Shown here: piece after piece, positions 38,673-47,545 of the stretch
Position numbering within the stretch: position 1 is the stretch's first letter
Layout: every line of letters starts with the position of its first letter
Assembly (NCBI RefSeq): GCF_000687165.1
Contig: NZ_JMKU01000011.1
Coordinates: forward strand, 148,028 to 212,027
From: Paracidovorax oryzae ATCC 19882
GTDB lineage: Bacteria; Pseudomonadota; Gammaproteobacteria; Burkholderiales; Burkholderiaceae_C
Direction: 5' to 3'
DNA: 64,000 nt
Made by a program: the position numbers and the translations under genes
Notes under the pieces: model-generated
Seen by the model: the letters and a program-made list of their open reading frames with translations, nothing else
What the model was told of the DNA's origin: nothing
Databases searched by the model: none

Positions 38673-39449
38673 ATGCAGGAAGTACTCGCCCTCGCTCTGC
38701 AGTCCATGCAGTCGGACATGCAGCGGCTCGACCGGATCGGCACGAACCTCGCCAACGCGCTGACGCCGGGCTACCAGCGCGAAGTGGCCGCGGCACGCCC
38801 GCTGGCCTTCGCCTCGGTGGTGGGGGCCATGGAGCGCACGGCGACGGCGGCGGGAACAGGAGCGCCGTCGATCGCTCCGGCGCCCGGCCTGCTGATCCGC
38901 ACGGATTCGCGCCCCGGCAGCCTCCGGTCCACGGGCCAGGGCCTGGACGTGGCGCTGGCAGGGCCGGGATTCTTCGAAGTCAGCACGCCGGAGGGCCCGG
39001 CCTATACCCGCCAGGGCGATTTCCGCCTGGACGGCCAGGGCCGGCTGGTCACCGCGATGGGCCATCCCGTCATGGGCCGCGGCGGCGAGATCTATCCCGG
39101 CAGCGCCGCGCCGCGCATCGACGCCGCGGGCAACCTGCTGGCACCGGAAGGCTCCGGCGCGGGTTCTGCGCTGCCGCTGGCCCAGCTGAAGATCGTGCAG
39201 CCCGAAGGCTCCGCCCGCATGGCGCACACCGGCAACGGGCTGATGCGCGCCGAAGGGGCGGTCGCCCTGGTGCCGGAGGCGGATGTCCAGGTGCGGCAGG
39301 GCTACCTCGAGAACTCCAACGTCAGCTCCATGCAGGAGATGGTGCAGCTGGTGCAGACCATGCGGCACTTCGAATCCATGCAGAAGGTCGCGCTCGGCTA
39401 CGACGAGATGACCGGCCAGGCCATCCGCAAGCTCGGGGAGCTGTCCTGA
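38673..39449 (+). CDS. flgF: FlgF, proximal rod protein
   Basis: A 258-residue rod protein of the flagellar axial family. The N-terminal helix (QSMQSDMQRLDRIGTNLANALTPGYQRE) and the C-terminal coiled coil (ENSNVSSMQEMVQLVQTMRHFESM) are the classical axial signatures. The central TRQGDFRLDGQGRLVTAMGHPV is also standard. It is exported by the apparatus and has no Sec signal. The assignment to FlgF rather than FlgG follows from the degenerate N-terminus and the typical FlgG directly downstream. Confidence 0.85.
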   Translation: MQEVLALALQSMQSDMQRLDRIGTNLANALTPGYQREVAAARPLAFASVVGAMERTATAAGTGAPSIAPAPGLLIRTDSRPGSLRSTGQGLDVALAGPGFFEVSTPEGPAYTRQGDFRLDGQGRLVTAMGHPVMGRGGEIYPGSAAPRIDAAGNLLAPEGSGAGSALPLAQLKIVQPEGSARMAHTGNGLMRAEGAVALVPEADVQVRQGYLENSNVSSMQEMVQLVQTMRHFESMQKVALGYDEMTGQAIRKLGELS

Positions 39450-39519
39450 CGCGCGGACTCGCCGCCTCCATCGCCGGCCCGGGCAGGGCCGCTCCATCAC
39501 TTCCAGGATTCTTTTTTCC

Positions 39520-40314
39520 ATGTTCGATGCTTTGTATATCGGCGCCACCGGAATGCAGGCGCAGCAGCTCAATGTCGAGACGATCGCCAACAACCTGGCG
39601 AACGTGAACACGACCGGCTACAAGCGGGCGCGCGTGAGCTTCTCCGACCTGGTGGCCCGCGACCCCGCGCGCACGGCCGCGCTGGCTGACGCCACGGACG
39701 CCGGCCTGCTGCAGCCCGCGCCGCGCCTGGGCACGGGCGTGGGCATCGCCAGCGTGTCCCGCCTGTTCGACACGGGTGATGCCAAGAAGACCGACGCACC
39801 CTTCGACATCACGGTGCAGGGGGATGGATTCTTCGAGGTGCTGATGCCGGACGGTACCTCGGCCTATACCCGCGGGGGCACCTGGAAGGTCAACAAGGAT
39901 GGCCAGCTCGCCACGCTGGCCGGGCTGCCGCTGAAGCAGGCGATCCAGATTCCGGACGATGTCCAGGCCCTGCTGGTGCAGCCCGACGGCCGTGTGCAGG
40001 CGCGCGTGGCCAACCAGCCCAACGCGCTGGACCTGGGTCGTATCGAGCTCGTGCGCTTCACCAGCCCCCAGGGGATGCTGGCGCAGGGCGACGGCATCTA
40101 CCGCAGCAGCAGCGCGTCGGGCGAAGCGATACCGGTGCGGTCGGGCGACGAAGGTGCCGGCCGGATCGCCCAGGGCTACCTGGAGGGATCCAACGTGAAG
40201 ATGGTCGATGAGATGGTCAACCTCATGGTGGCGCAGCGCACCTACGAGGCCAATGCCAAGATCGTGCAGGCCGCCGATGAGATCCTCGGGCTGGTGAACG
40301 GGCTGCGCCGATGA
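39520..40314 (+). CDS. flgG: FlgG, distal rod protein
   Basis: A 264-residue distal rod protein. It begins MFDALYIGATGMQAQQLNVETIANNLANVNTTGYKR in the canonical FlgG way and ends with EGSNVKMVDEMVNLMVAQRTYEANAKIVQAADEIL. Length and motif match ordinary FlgG closely. The rod must cross peptidoglycan, and no FlgJ muramidase is encoded in this operon. The stop overlaps the flgA ATG. Confidence 0.94.
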   Translation: MFDALYIGATGMQAQQLNVETIANNLANVNTTGYKRARVSFSDLVARDPARTAALADATDAGLLQPAPRLGTGVGIASVSRLFDTGDAKKTDAPFDITVQGDGFFEVLMPDGTSAYTRGGTWKVNKDGQLATLAGLPLKQAIQIPDDVQALLVQPDGRVQARVANQPNALDLGRIELVRFTSPQGMLAQGDGIYRSSSASGEAIPVRSGDEGAGRIAQGYLEGSNVKMVDEMVNLMVAQRTYEANAKIVQAADEILGLVNGLRR

Positions 40315-41375
40315 GCGCGCGACGTGCACGCAGGCCCCTGGCGGCCCGGGGCATGGCTGCGGGAGGCGCCGTCGCGCTCGCCGCAGCGGCCTGGTGCGGT
40401 GCCGCGCAGGCGGTGCCCGGGGGCGATGCGGGGGCGCCGCTGCTGCGCGTGGCGCTGCGCCCGCAGGTGCAGGTGCAGCGGCCGGACGTGCGGCTGGGCG
40501 ATGTGGCGCTGCTGAGCAGCCCCGACCTGGAGACGCTGCGGCGGGCGATGGCCGTGCCGCTGGGGCAGGCTCCCCGCCTGGGCGAGCCGGTGGCGCTGGA
40601 TGGCGGCCGGCTGCGGATGTGGCTGCGCAGCCGCACCGGGCTGCGGGACGAGCAGATCGAGTGGGAAGGCGCCGAGGCGACTTCCGTGCGGATGGCCGTT
40701 CGCGAGGTGGCGGGCGATGCCGTGGCCGCGCAGGCCCGGACGGCCCTGGCCGCGCATCTGGAGGGCATCGCCCGGCAGAGGGGGTTGGTGCAGCCCCGCG
40801 TGGAACTGCAGCCGGTCTCGCTGCCCGCAGCGCTGGAAGTGCCGGCGGCCGATGCGGTCCTGCGCGTCCGGCCCCTCGCGCAGGTGCCGCTGGCGGCACG
40901 GATGATGGTGTGGGTGGATGTCTTCTCGGGCGAGCGGCACGTGCGCGCCATCCCCGTGCGCTTCGAGGTGGCCCTGTTCGCGATGGCGCCCGTGGCGCGG
41001 CAGGCGCTGGCCGCCGGCAGCGACATCCCCGCGGACGGAGTCGTCGTGCGCGAAGTGGATATGGCCCGCCTTCCGTCGTCCGCTGCGCCGGCCGCATGGC
41101 CCGTGCAGGGCGGTGGGCAGGTAGCGGTGCAGGCCCGCAGGCGCTTGTCGGGCGGCGACGTGGTCACCGAGGACCGGATCGGCCCGGCGCCCGCCGTGGC
41201 CCGGGGCCAATGGGTGCGGCTGACGGCGCGCGCGGGCGATCTGGCGCTGGAGAGCCGCGCGGAGTCGCTGCAGGACGGCCAGGTCGGCCAGGTCGTGAAG
41301 GTGCGTCCGCCGCATGCCGGCGAAGCGCTGCTGGCCCGCGTGGTCGGACCCGGCCAGCTGGAGCTGCAGCCATGA
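40311..41375 (+). CDS. flgA: FlgA-type P-ring assembly chaperone, long form
   Basis: An exported 354-residue protein; FlgA is usually about 220-240 residues. The signal peptide (AAGGAVALAAAAWCGAAQA) is followed by an extra N-terminal region, then the FlgA core with the SAF-type domain (ARQALAAGSDIPADGVVVREVDMARL) and the C-terminal QWVRLTARAGDLALESRAESLQDGQVGQVVKVR. It would help FlgI form the P ring in the periplasm. It overlaps flgG and flgH by 4 bp each. Confidence 0.85.
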   Translation: MSARRARRPLAARGMAAGGAVALAAAAWCGAAQAVPGGDAGAPLLRVALRPQVQVQRPDVRLGDVALLSSPDLETLRRAMAVPLGQAPRLGEPVALDGGRLRMWLRSRTGLRDEQIEWEGAEATSVRMAVREVAGDAVAAQARTALAAHLEGIARQRGLVQPRVELQPVSLPAALEVPAADAVLRVRPLAQVPLAARMMVWVDVFSGERHVRAIPVRFEVALFAMAPVARQALAAGSDIPADGVVVREVDMARLPSSAAPAAWPVQGGGQVAVQARRRLSGGDVVTEDRIGPAPAVARGQWVRLTARAGDLALESRAESLQDGQVGQVVKVRPPHAGEALLARVVGPGQLELQP

Positions 41376-41986
41376 CGGCGCCGATCACACTGCGGCCGCG
41401 CGGCCGCATGGGAGCGCGCATCGCTGCGGCGTTGTGCTGGGCGGCCCTCGTGGCTGCGGGCGCGGCGCGCGCCGAGAGCCTCTACCAGGAGCAGACCTAT
41501 CGCCCGCTCACGGCCGACAACCGGGCGTTCCGGGTCGGCGACGCGCTGACGGTGCAGGTTTTCGAGAACTCCAGTGCTACCACCAGCGCCGACACCGGCA
41601 CGCGGCGCGGCAACGGCCTGTCGGCAGAACTGTCGCACCGCAGCGGTACGGTGGGGCAGACGGGCATCGGGGTGAACGGTACCTTCGACGGCGGCGGCCG
41701 GACGCAGCGCACCAACCGCGTGCTGGCGACGTTGACGGTTTCCGTGCAGGAGGTCCTGCCCAACGGCGACCTGCGGGTGGCGGGCGAGCAACTGCTCACC
41801 GTCAACCAGGAGCCGCAGAAGGTCACGCTCGAAGGCCGGGTGCGGCCGTTCGATATTTCCGACGGCAACGTGGTGCTGTCCACCCGCCTGGCCGATGCCC
41901 GCATCAGCTACGTGGGCGAGGGGGATATCGCCGAGCGCAACCGGCGTCCCTGGTGGCGCAACCTGCTCGACATGATGGGGTTCTGA
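41372..41986 (+). CDS. flgH: FlgH-type L-ring protein without a lipobox
   Basis: A 204-residue outer-membrane L-ring protein. Recognisable regions: SLYQEQTYRPLTADNRAFRVGDALTVQVFENSSATTSA, LLTVNQEPQKVTLEGRVRPFDIS and DARISYVGEGDIAERNRR. Canonical FlgH is a lipoprotein, but here the signal sequence (AAALCWAALVAAGAARAES) has no valid lipobox; the only cysteine is within the hydrophobic core and cleavage after ARA by the ordinary signal peptidase is predicted. Attachment to the outer membrane would then differ from the standard L ring. Confidence 0.88.
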   Translation: MTAPITLRPRGRMGARIAAALCWAALVAAGAARAESLYQEQTYRPLTADNRAFRVGDALTVQVFENSSATTSADTGTRRGNGLSAELSHRSGTVGQTGIGVNGTFDGGGRTQRTNRVLATLTVSVQEVLPNGDLRVAGEQLLTVNQEPQKVTLEGRVRPFDISDGNVVLSTRLADARISYVGEGDIAERNRRPWWRNLLDMMGF

Positions 41987-41987
41987 G

Positions 41988-43127
41988 ATGGGGCAACGGA
42001 TACAGGCGTGGGCGGGCAGGGTGCTCGCAGGCTGGCTCTCGGCACTGGCGCTGTGCGGCGCGGGCATGGCCCATGGGGAGCCCGTGCGCGTGAAGGACCT
42101 GGGCAAGCTGCAAGGGTGGCGCGAGAACGCGCTGGTCGGTACCGGCATCGTGACCGGCCTGGCCGGCACGGGCGATTCGCCGTCCAATCGCGGCACGCGG
42201 CAGGCGCTGTCGAATGCGATGTCACAGTTCAACCTCAACATCGCACCCGAGCAGATCCAGAGCCGCAACGTGGCGGTGGTGATGGTCAGCGCGGCGCTGT
42301 CGCCGTTCTCGCGCGAGGGCGACACGCTGGATGTCACGGTGAACTCCGTCGGCGACGCGCGCAGCCTGGTCGGCGGCAGCCTCGTGCTCACGGCCCTCAA
42401 GGCCGCCAACGGCCGCGTCTATGCGCTGGCCCAGGGGCCGCTGTCCGTGGGGGGCTACCGCTACGACGCCAACGGCAACGTGGTGCAGAAGAACCACCCG
42501 ACCGTCGGCTCCATCCCCGGCGGCGCGACGGTGGAGGTGGGCGTGACCGCGCAGATGGTGTCCGAGGACCACCGGATGACCTTCGTGCTGAACGAGCCCG
42601 ACTACACCACGGCCAACCGCGTGGCGGAAGCCTTCAACCGCCGCTATGGCGCCGGCATGGCGCTGGCGCGCGATGCGTCCGGCATCGACCTGCAGGTGCC
42701 GGAGGCGCAGCAGCGGCAGCTCGTGGCGTTCGTCGCCGCGCTGGAGGCGATCACGGTGGAGCCGGACCGCCGGGCCAAGGTGGTCGTCAACGAGCGCACG
42801 GGCACCGTGGTGTCCGGCGGCGACGTGCGCATCTCGAAGGTGGCGATATCGCACGGCGACCTGAAGCTGTCCGTGCGCAACGAGACCACGGCGTCTCAGC
42901 CCTACTTCATCGGCGAGGCGGGTGACGGCGTGCGCACGGCCCTGGTGACCAACACCCGCGTGGACGTGGACGAGCGCAACGGCCCCGGCTTCGTCACCGG
43001 CAGCACGACCGTCGCCGACCTGGTGCAGACGCTGGCGCGGCTGAAGACGCCGACGCGCGACATCATTTCCATCCTGCGCGCCGTGAAGGCCGCGGGGGCG
43101 CTGCACGCCGAACTCCTTATCCAGTAA
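41988..43127 (+). CDS. flgI: FlgI, P-ring protein
   Basis: A 379-residue periplasmic P-ring protein with a Sec signal ending near GMAHGEP. Family segments: VRVKDLGKLQGWRENALVGTGIV, GTGDSPSNRGTRQALSNAMSQF, LVLTALKAANGRVYALAQGPLSVGG, and a C-terminus TVADLVQTLARLKTPTRDIISILRAVKAAGALHAEL. Length and motifs are ordinary. The ring surrounds the distal rod together with FlgH. Confidence 0.94.
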   Translation: MGQRIQAWAGRVLAGWLSALALCGAGMAHGEPVRVKDLGKLQGWRENALVGTGIVTGLAGTGDSPSNRGTRQALSNAMSQFNLNIAPEQIQSRNVAVVMVSAALSPFSREGDTLDVTVNSVGDARSLVGGSLVLTALKAANGRVYALAQGPLSVGGYRYDANGNVVQKNHPTVGSIPGGATVEVGVTAQMVSEDHRMTFVLNEPDYTTANRVAEAFNRRYGAGMALARDASGIDLQVPEAQQRQLVAFVAALEAITVEPDRRAKVVVNERTGTVVSGGDVRISKVAISHGDLKLSVRNETTASQPYFIGEAGDGVRTALVTNTRVDVDERNGPGFVTGSTTVADLVQTLARLKTPTRDIISILRAVKAAGALHAELLIQ

Positions 43128-43145
43128 TCCTGAAAAGAGCGAACC

Positions 43146-43538
43146 ATGACCGAAGGCATCGAAGCGATCACGCAGGCCAGCCTGTCCCTGGCGCTGGACG
43201 CCGCATCCCTGCGGCACCAGGCCATCGCCCGCAACATCGCGAATGCGTCCACCGAAGGATATGTCCCGGTGGACGTGGATTTCGCCGCTCAGATGGAGGC
43301 CGCGCGCGGGCAGCTCGCCGAGGGGCGCCGGCTGGACGCGGCCCAGCTGGCCCCGATTGCGGAAGAGGGCGTTCGCATGCGCCCCATGGTAGGGCCGGAC
43401 GGCCTGCCTGCGCGCGTGCAGCTGGACACGGAAGTCGCGCGCATGGCGCAGAACGCCGTCCATTACCAGGCCCTGCTCAAGGGGCTGTCGCGCCACATGG
43501 CCATCCTGTCTTCCGCCGTCTCAGACGGCAAGCGCTGA
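43146..43538 (+). CDS. flgB: FlgB, proximal rod protein
   Basis: A 130-residue rod protein. The N-terminal helix with ASLRHQAIARNIANASTEGYVPVDVDF and the C-terminal helix with VARMAQNAVHYQALLKGLSRHMAIL are the normal FlgB arrangement. Small, exported by the apparatus, and placed before flgC and fliE as in most flagellar clusters. A GAAAAGAG ribosome-binding site precedes it. Confidence 0.88.
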   Translation: MTEGIEAITQASLSLALDAASLRHQAIARNIANASTEGYVPVDVDFAAQMEAARGQLAEGRRLDAAQLAPIAEEGVRMRPMVGPDGLPARVQLDTEVARMAQNAVHYQALLKGLSRHMAILSSAVSDGKR

Positions 43539-43575
43539 TTTTTTTCCCGGACCGATTTCTCCCCAGTACCCGCCC

Positions 43576-43992
43576 ATGGACTATTCACAAGCTTTTGCCA
43601 TCAGCGCCAGCGGCATGACGCTGGAGCGCACGCGCGTCGAGGTCGCGTCGCTCAACCTCGCCAACGCCAACACCGTGGCCGGCCCGGAAGGCAGGACCTA
43701 CCAGCCGCTGCGGGTGGTGTCCCGCGCTTCCTTCGGCGACACGGTCGCCCAGGGCCTGGCCGCCGTGCCGACGGCCTCGGTGGAGCCCACGCTCCAGCCC
43801 CCGCGCATGGTGTACGAACCCGGCCATCCGATGGCCGACGGCCGCGGGTTCGTGGCCTATGCCGGGGTGGACCCCGCCACCGAGATGGTGACGCTCATGG
43901 GGGCCATGCGTTCCTACGAGGCCAACGTGGCGGCGATGAACACGTCGCGCAACATGGCCCTGAAGGCCCTGGAGATCGGGGGCAACGCATGA
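43576..43992 (+). CDS. flgC: FlgC, proximal rod protein
   Basis: A 138-residue rod protein. It begins FAISASGMTLERTRVEVASLNLANANTV, carries the FlgC-typical GRTYQPLRVVSRASFG and VYEPGHPMADGRGFVAYAGVDPATEMVTLM, and ends with the coiled-coil SYEANVAAMNTSRNMALKALEIG. Its stop overlaps the fliE start. Confidence 0.93.
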   Translation: MDYSQAFAISASGMTLERTRVEVASLNLANANTVAGPEGRTYQPLRVVSRASFGDTVAQGLAAVPTASVEPTLQPPRMVYEPGHPMADGRGFVAYAGVDPATEMVTLMGAMRSYEANVAAMNTSRNMALKALEIGGNA

Positions 43993-44327
43993 GCGCCGAT
44001 GCCATCGCCGCCATCGCGGCATCCGCGCTGCCGGCCATCGCCGAGCCGCAACCCGCCTTCGCAGCCGTCGGGCCCGCCGCTTCTGCAGGCGCGGCTGCGG
44101 TGCCGGGTGCAGGCTTTTCGGACATGGTCGCCCAGGGACTGGGACGCGTCAACGAACAGTTGCTGACGAGCCAGACGGACCTGCAGCGCCTGGCCGCAGG
44201 CGACGCGCAGAACCTGCACCAGGTGATGATCCGGCTGGAGGAGAGCCGGCTGTCCTTCCAGCTCATGATGCAGGTGCGTGGACGGCTCCTGGAGGCCTAC
44301 CAGGACGTGATGAGGATGCAGCTGTGA
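43989..44327 (+). CDS. fliE: FliE, MS ring-rod junction protein
   Basis: A 112-residue protein with an Ala/Pro-rich N-terminus and the FliE signature in the C-terminal half: GFSDMVAQGLGRVNEQLL, then QNLHQVMIRLEESRLSFQLMMQVRGRLLEAYQDVMRMQL. It connects the MS ring to the rod and is usually the first axial protein exported. Confidence 0.9.
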   Translation: MSADAIAAIAASALPAIAEPQPAFAAVGPAASAGAAAVPGAGFSDMVAQGLGRVNEQLLTSQTDLQRLAAGDAQNLHQVMIRLEESRLSFQLMMQVRGRLLEAYQDVMRMQL

Positions 44328-44379
44328 ACCTGCGATCCGCAACCCGCCACATCGAGCAACGCATCGGGAACTCCGCACC

Positions 44380-45909
44380 ATGAACGCTTTCTGGGAGGGC
44401 CTGGGCCGCTCCGCGCGCGCCGGTCTGGTGGCCGGCGCCATCGCCATCGTCCTGCTGACCGCCGCCCTGGCATGGTGGCTGATGCGGCCCGACTACCAGG
44501 TCCTTTTCTCGGACCTGAAGCCACAGGATGCGGCGGCCATGAGCGCCGAGCTGGACAAGCTCAAGATCCCCTACCGCTTCGACGAGGCGAATGGATCGAT
44601 CCTGGTGGACCGGCCGCAGGTGCATTCCACGCGCATCAAGCTGATGGGCCAGGACATGCCGCTGCATGGAGCGGTGGGGTTCGAACTGTTCAACAACACC
44701 GACTTCGGGATGACCGAGTTCGCCCAGAAGATCAACTACCAGCGCGCGCTGCAGGGCGAGCTCACGCGCACCATCCTGTCGCTGTCCGAGATCCGCGACG
44801 TGCGTGTGCACCTGGCCCTGCCGGAGCAGGGGCTGTTCAAGCAGGCCCACGCCCGCCCGAAGGCCGCGATCACGGTGACGCTGCGCGAGGGCCGGGTGCT
44901 GCGCCCCGAACAGGTCAGCGGCATACAGCGGCTGGTCGCCGCCGCGACGCCGGGCATGACCGCCCAGGACGTGACGGTGGTGGACCGGCAGGGCGTGGCG
45001 CTCAGCCGCCCTGCCGATGAGGGCGCAGATGCCGCCGCGGGCATGGCGGGTGGATCCGGCCGCCTGGAACTCAAGAAGGACACCGAGGCGCAGTTGGCCC
45101 GCAAGGCCGCGGCGGTGCTGGACCGCGCGTTCGGCCCGGGCCAGGCCATGGCCAGCGTGGATGTCACGCTGAACATGGACCAGGTGCGCATCACCACGGA
45201 AGATGTGATTCCCGCCCCCTCGCGCACGGCCGACAGCCGGGGCGTGATCGTGAAGGAGCGCGAATCCGTGCGCGACGGCGGCCAGGCGCCGCTCGATGCC
45301 GCGCGCGCCGGGAGCGGCGCGGGGGCGAGCACCCAGCGGGAGGTGGACTACCAGGTCGGCCGCCGGGTGGAGCAGGTGGTGAGCCAGGCGGGCGCTGTTC
45401 GCCGTATCCAGGTGGTGGCAGTGGTCCGCCAGGCGCTGGACGCCGCACAGGAAGACAAGCTGCGCCGGCTGCTGGCGGCCGCGGTGGGCGCGAACCCGGA
45501 CCGGGGTGACCTGGTCGTGGTGCAGTCCCTGCAGGCACTGGTGCCGTCCGCGGCCGCGGACGGCGGAGTCGCCGCGGGTGCCGGCGCGCCCGAAGCTTCC
45601 GGCCAGGCGCCCGGTGCGCTGCAGGACATCGAGACGGAGGCCGCCGGGCAGGCCGATGCAGCGGGGCAGGGCGCAGCCGTTTCCCGCGCCGGCCTGGAGT
45701 TGTGGTGGGCCGCTGCCGGCACCGGGCTGCTGTTGCTGTTGGCGGGCGCGGGGCTGGTTGCCACGCGCCGCCGCGCTCCGGCTTCCAGCGCGCCAGGCCG
45801 TCGTCTGAGCGAGGCCGAGCGCGAGGCGGCCCTGCGCAAGGTGCAGGCCTGGATGCGTGCGGGCGACACCGCGCCGGCACCCGGGGCTGCAGGAGGGCAC
45901 GGCGCATGA
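44380..45909 (+). CDS. fliF: FliF, MS-ring protein
   Basis: A 509-residue ring protein, somewhat shorter than the usual 540-570. The first membrane helix is near residue 20-35 (AIAIVLLTAALAWWLM). The YscJ/FliF domain follows with YQVLFSDLKPQDAAAMSAELD, GFELFNNTDFGMTEFAQKINYQRALQGELTRTI and VRVHLALPE. The second helix is LELWWAAAGTGLLLLLAGAGLV, and about 55 cytoplasmic residues remain, the region that normally holds the FliG-binding site. Its stop overlaps the fliG-like gene. Confidence 0.92.
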   Translation: MNAFWEGLGRSARAGLVAGAIAIVLLTAALAWWLMRPDYQVLFSDLKPQDAAAMSAELDKLKIPYRFDEANGSILVDRPQVHSTRIKLMGQDMPLHGAVGFELFNNTDFGMTEFAQKINYQRALQGELTRTILSLSEIRDVRVHLALPEQGLFKQAHARPKAAITVTLREGRVLRPEQVSGIQRLVAAATPGMTAQDVTVVDRQGVALSRPADEGADAAAGMAGGSGRLELKKDTEAQLARKAAAVLDRAFGPGQAMASVDVTLNMDQVRITTEDVIPAPSRTADSRGVIVKERESVRDGGQAPLDAARAGSGAGASTQREVDYQVGRRVEQVVSQAGAVRRIQVVAVVRQALDAAQEDKLRRLLAAAVGANPDRGDLVVVQSLQALVPSAAADGGVAAGAGAPEASGQAPGALQDIETEAAGQADAAGQGAAVSRAGLELWWAAAGTGLLLLLAGAGLVATRRRAPASSAPGRRLSEAEREAALRKVQAWMRAGDTAPAPGAAGGHGA

Positions 45910-46568
45910 ACCTGCATTTCCCGGGGCTGGCGGAGCCGTCCGCGCCCTCGTCCCCGGCGGCGCAGGCGCGCCGCGCCGCGCTGGTGCTGCATGCCATGGC
46001 GCCCGCGGACCGTGCCTGGGTGCTGGAACGCATGGAACCTTCGCAGCGCGATGCGCTGCAGGTATTGCTCTCTGAGCTGCAGGCGCTCGGGATCCCGCCC
46101 GATCCGTCCGGGCTGGACGAACTGGGGGCAGCCGCGCCCGACTCGATCGCCGCCGGGACGCTGCCACCCGGTGAGGCAGCATCCTCCCGGCCGGAGGCCG
46201 ACCCGCTGATGGCGCTCGGCGCCCCCGGCATCGCGCTGCTCGCGCGTGCCTGGCGCGCCCAGCCTCCCCTGATGGTGGCGCAGGCCCTGTGCCTGCGTCC
46301 CTGGCCCTGGCGCGCCGCGCTGCTTGAGCAGTTGCCCGCCCTCCAGCGCCGGCGCGTGATGGACCTGCTCGGCACCGTTTCCAGCGGGCCCTCCGCCGCA
46401 CCGGCCCTGGCATCCGCCATGCTGGGCGGCATGCGGCGCTGCTGCGAGGCGCCTGCGGTGACGGCGGCCGGTGCCGGGCAGGGCGATGGCCGGGCTGTCG
46501 GAAACCGGGCGCCCCGCCGGTTCGGCAGCTGGCGTTGGCCCTGGCGTCGCAAGGAGGGCGCGGCATGA
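45906..46568 (+). CDS. fliG: short FliG-like protein lacking the torque domain
   Basis: A 220-residue protein at the position of fliG between fliF and fliH; canonical FliG is about 330. Residues 20-65 (ARRAALVLHAMAPADRAWVLERMEPSQRDAL) resemble the FliG N-terminal FliF-binding domain. Residues 115-160 (RAQPPLMVAQALCLRPWPWRAALLEQLP, then QRRRVMDLL) resemble the middle domain, with AQPP in place of the EHPQ motif. What follows is low-complexity and basic (WRWPWRRKEGAA), with no armadillo C-terminal domain and no charged torque helix. The similarity is weak and was judged by eye. If correct, the switch could anchor to the MS ring but not be driven by stators. Confidence 0.5.
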   Translation: MNLHFPGLAEPSAPSSPAAQARRAALVLHAMAPADRAWVLERMEPSQRDALQVLLSELQALGIPPDPSGLDELGAAAPDSIAAGTLPPGEAASSRPEADPLMALGAPGIALLARAWRAQPPLMVAQALCLRPWPWRAALLEQLPALQRRRVMDLLGTVSSGPSAAPALASAMLGGMRRCCEAPAVTAAGAGQGDGRAVGNRAPRRFGSWRWPWRRKEGAA

Positions 46569-47545
46569 GCGACGACGTGAAGATCCTGCGCTCCGCCGCG
46601 TGGCGCGGGCAGGCCGTTGCCGTGGGCAGGCCCCGTGGCGCGGGAGCCGGGCAGGCGGTGGCTGTGCCCGCGGCCATGCTGCCGCCGGCGGCCCTGGCCG
46701 AAGCGGCCGTATCCGTTCCGAGCCGTACCGCGTCCCATGGGCTGGCTGCAGGTCCGGACCGTGCAGCTATGCCTTCCGCCGGCGCCCCGGACGCCGCTCC
46801 CGCCGCCGAAATCCCGGCCCAGGACCTTGCCCGCATGCAGGCCCAATGGAAGGAAGAGGGCCGGCGCGCAGGGCACGCGCAAGGCCTGGCCGAGGGCCGA
46901 CGCATGGTGGACGAAGACATCCAGGCGCGGGCAGAGGTGCTGGCACGCGATGTGGTGGCCGAACAGGTGCGCGAGGCGATGGAGCAGGTGCGCGCCTCGG
47001 AGCAGGCACAGAAGCACGGCGAGGCTCAGCAGCGCCAGTCCGCCGCGCAGGAGGTTGCGAGGCGCACCGAACGCCTGGAGCAGCTGGCCGGACAGCTCGC
47101 GCAGGAATGGACGCGCTTCCTCCAGGGAGCGGAAGACGACATGCTGGACGTCATCTTCGAAGCCGTCTGCCGCATCGCCGGAGACCGTGCCGTCACCCGC
47201 GACGGCGCGCGGGAAATGCTGGCCCGGTCTCTGGAGGCGTGGCATGGGCGGCATCCGCTGAGCGTGCACCTGCACCCCGACGATGCGGCGATCCTCAAGG
47301 AGGACGCCGCCACGCTGGAAGTGCTGGCGTCGCGGGGATTCGACGCCGGTCGCGAGCGTGTGCGCTGGGTGGCCGACCCGGAGGTCCGCATGGGCGGCTG
47401 CCTGCTGCGCTCGGCAGAAGGCGCGCTGGACGCCCGGCTGGAGCGGCAGTTGCAGGCCCTGGCGGCACGCCTGGCCGAGGCGCGGGCCGGACGACGGCAG
47501 CAGGCCGCCGGCGCCGGTGGTTCCGTAGGCGGGGAAGCAGCATGA
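46565..47545 (+). CDS. fliH: FliH-type regulator of the export ATPase
   Basis: A 326-residue protein, long for FliH. After an Ala/Pro-rich N-terminus, residues 90-200 form a coiled coil with GxxxG-like spacing (EGRRAGHAQGLAEGRRMVDED). The C-terminal domain has the FliH/SctL pattern (LSVHLHPDDAAILKE, VRWVADPEVRMGGCLLRSAEGALDARLERQLQAL). It would link FliI to the C ring. It overlaps both neighbours as ATGA. Confidence 0.85.
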   Translation: MSDDVKILRSAAWRGQAVAVGRPRGAGAGQAVAVPAAMLPPAALAEAAVSVPSRTASHGLAAGPDRAAMPSAGAPDAAPAAEIPAQDLARMQAQWKEEGRRAGHAQGLAEGRRMVDEDIQARAEVLARDVVAEQVREAMEQVRASEQAQKHGEAQQRQSAAQEVARRTERLEQLAGQLAQEWTRFLQGAEDDMLDVIFEAVCRIAGDRAVTRDGAREMLARSLEAWHGRHPLSVHLHPDDAAILKEDAATLEVLASRGFDAGRERVRWVADPEVRMGGCLLRSAEGALDARLERQLQALAARLAEARAGRRQQAAGAGGSVGGEAA

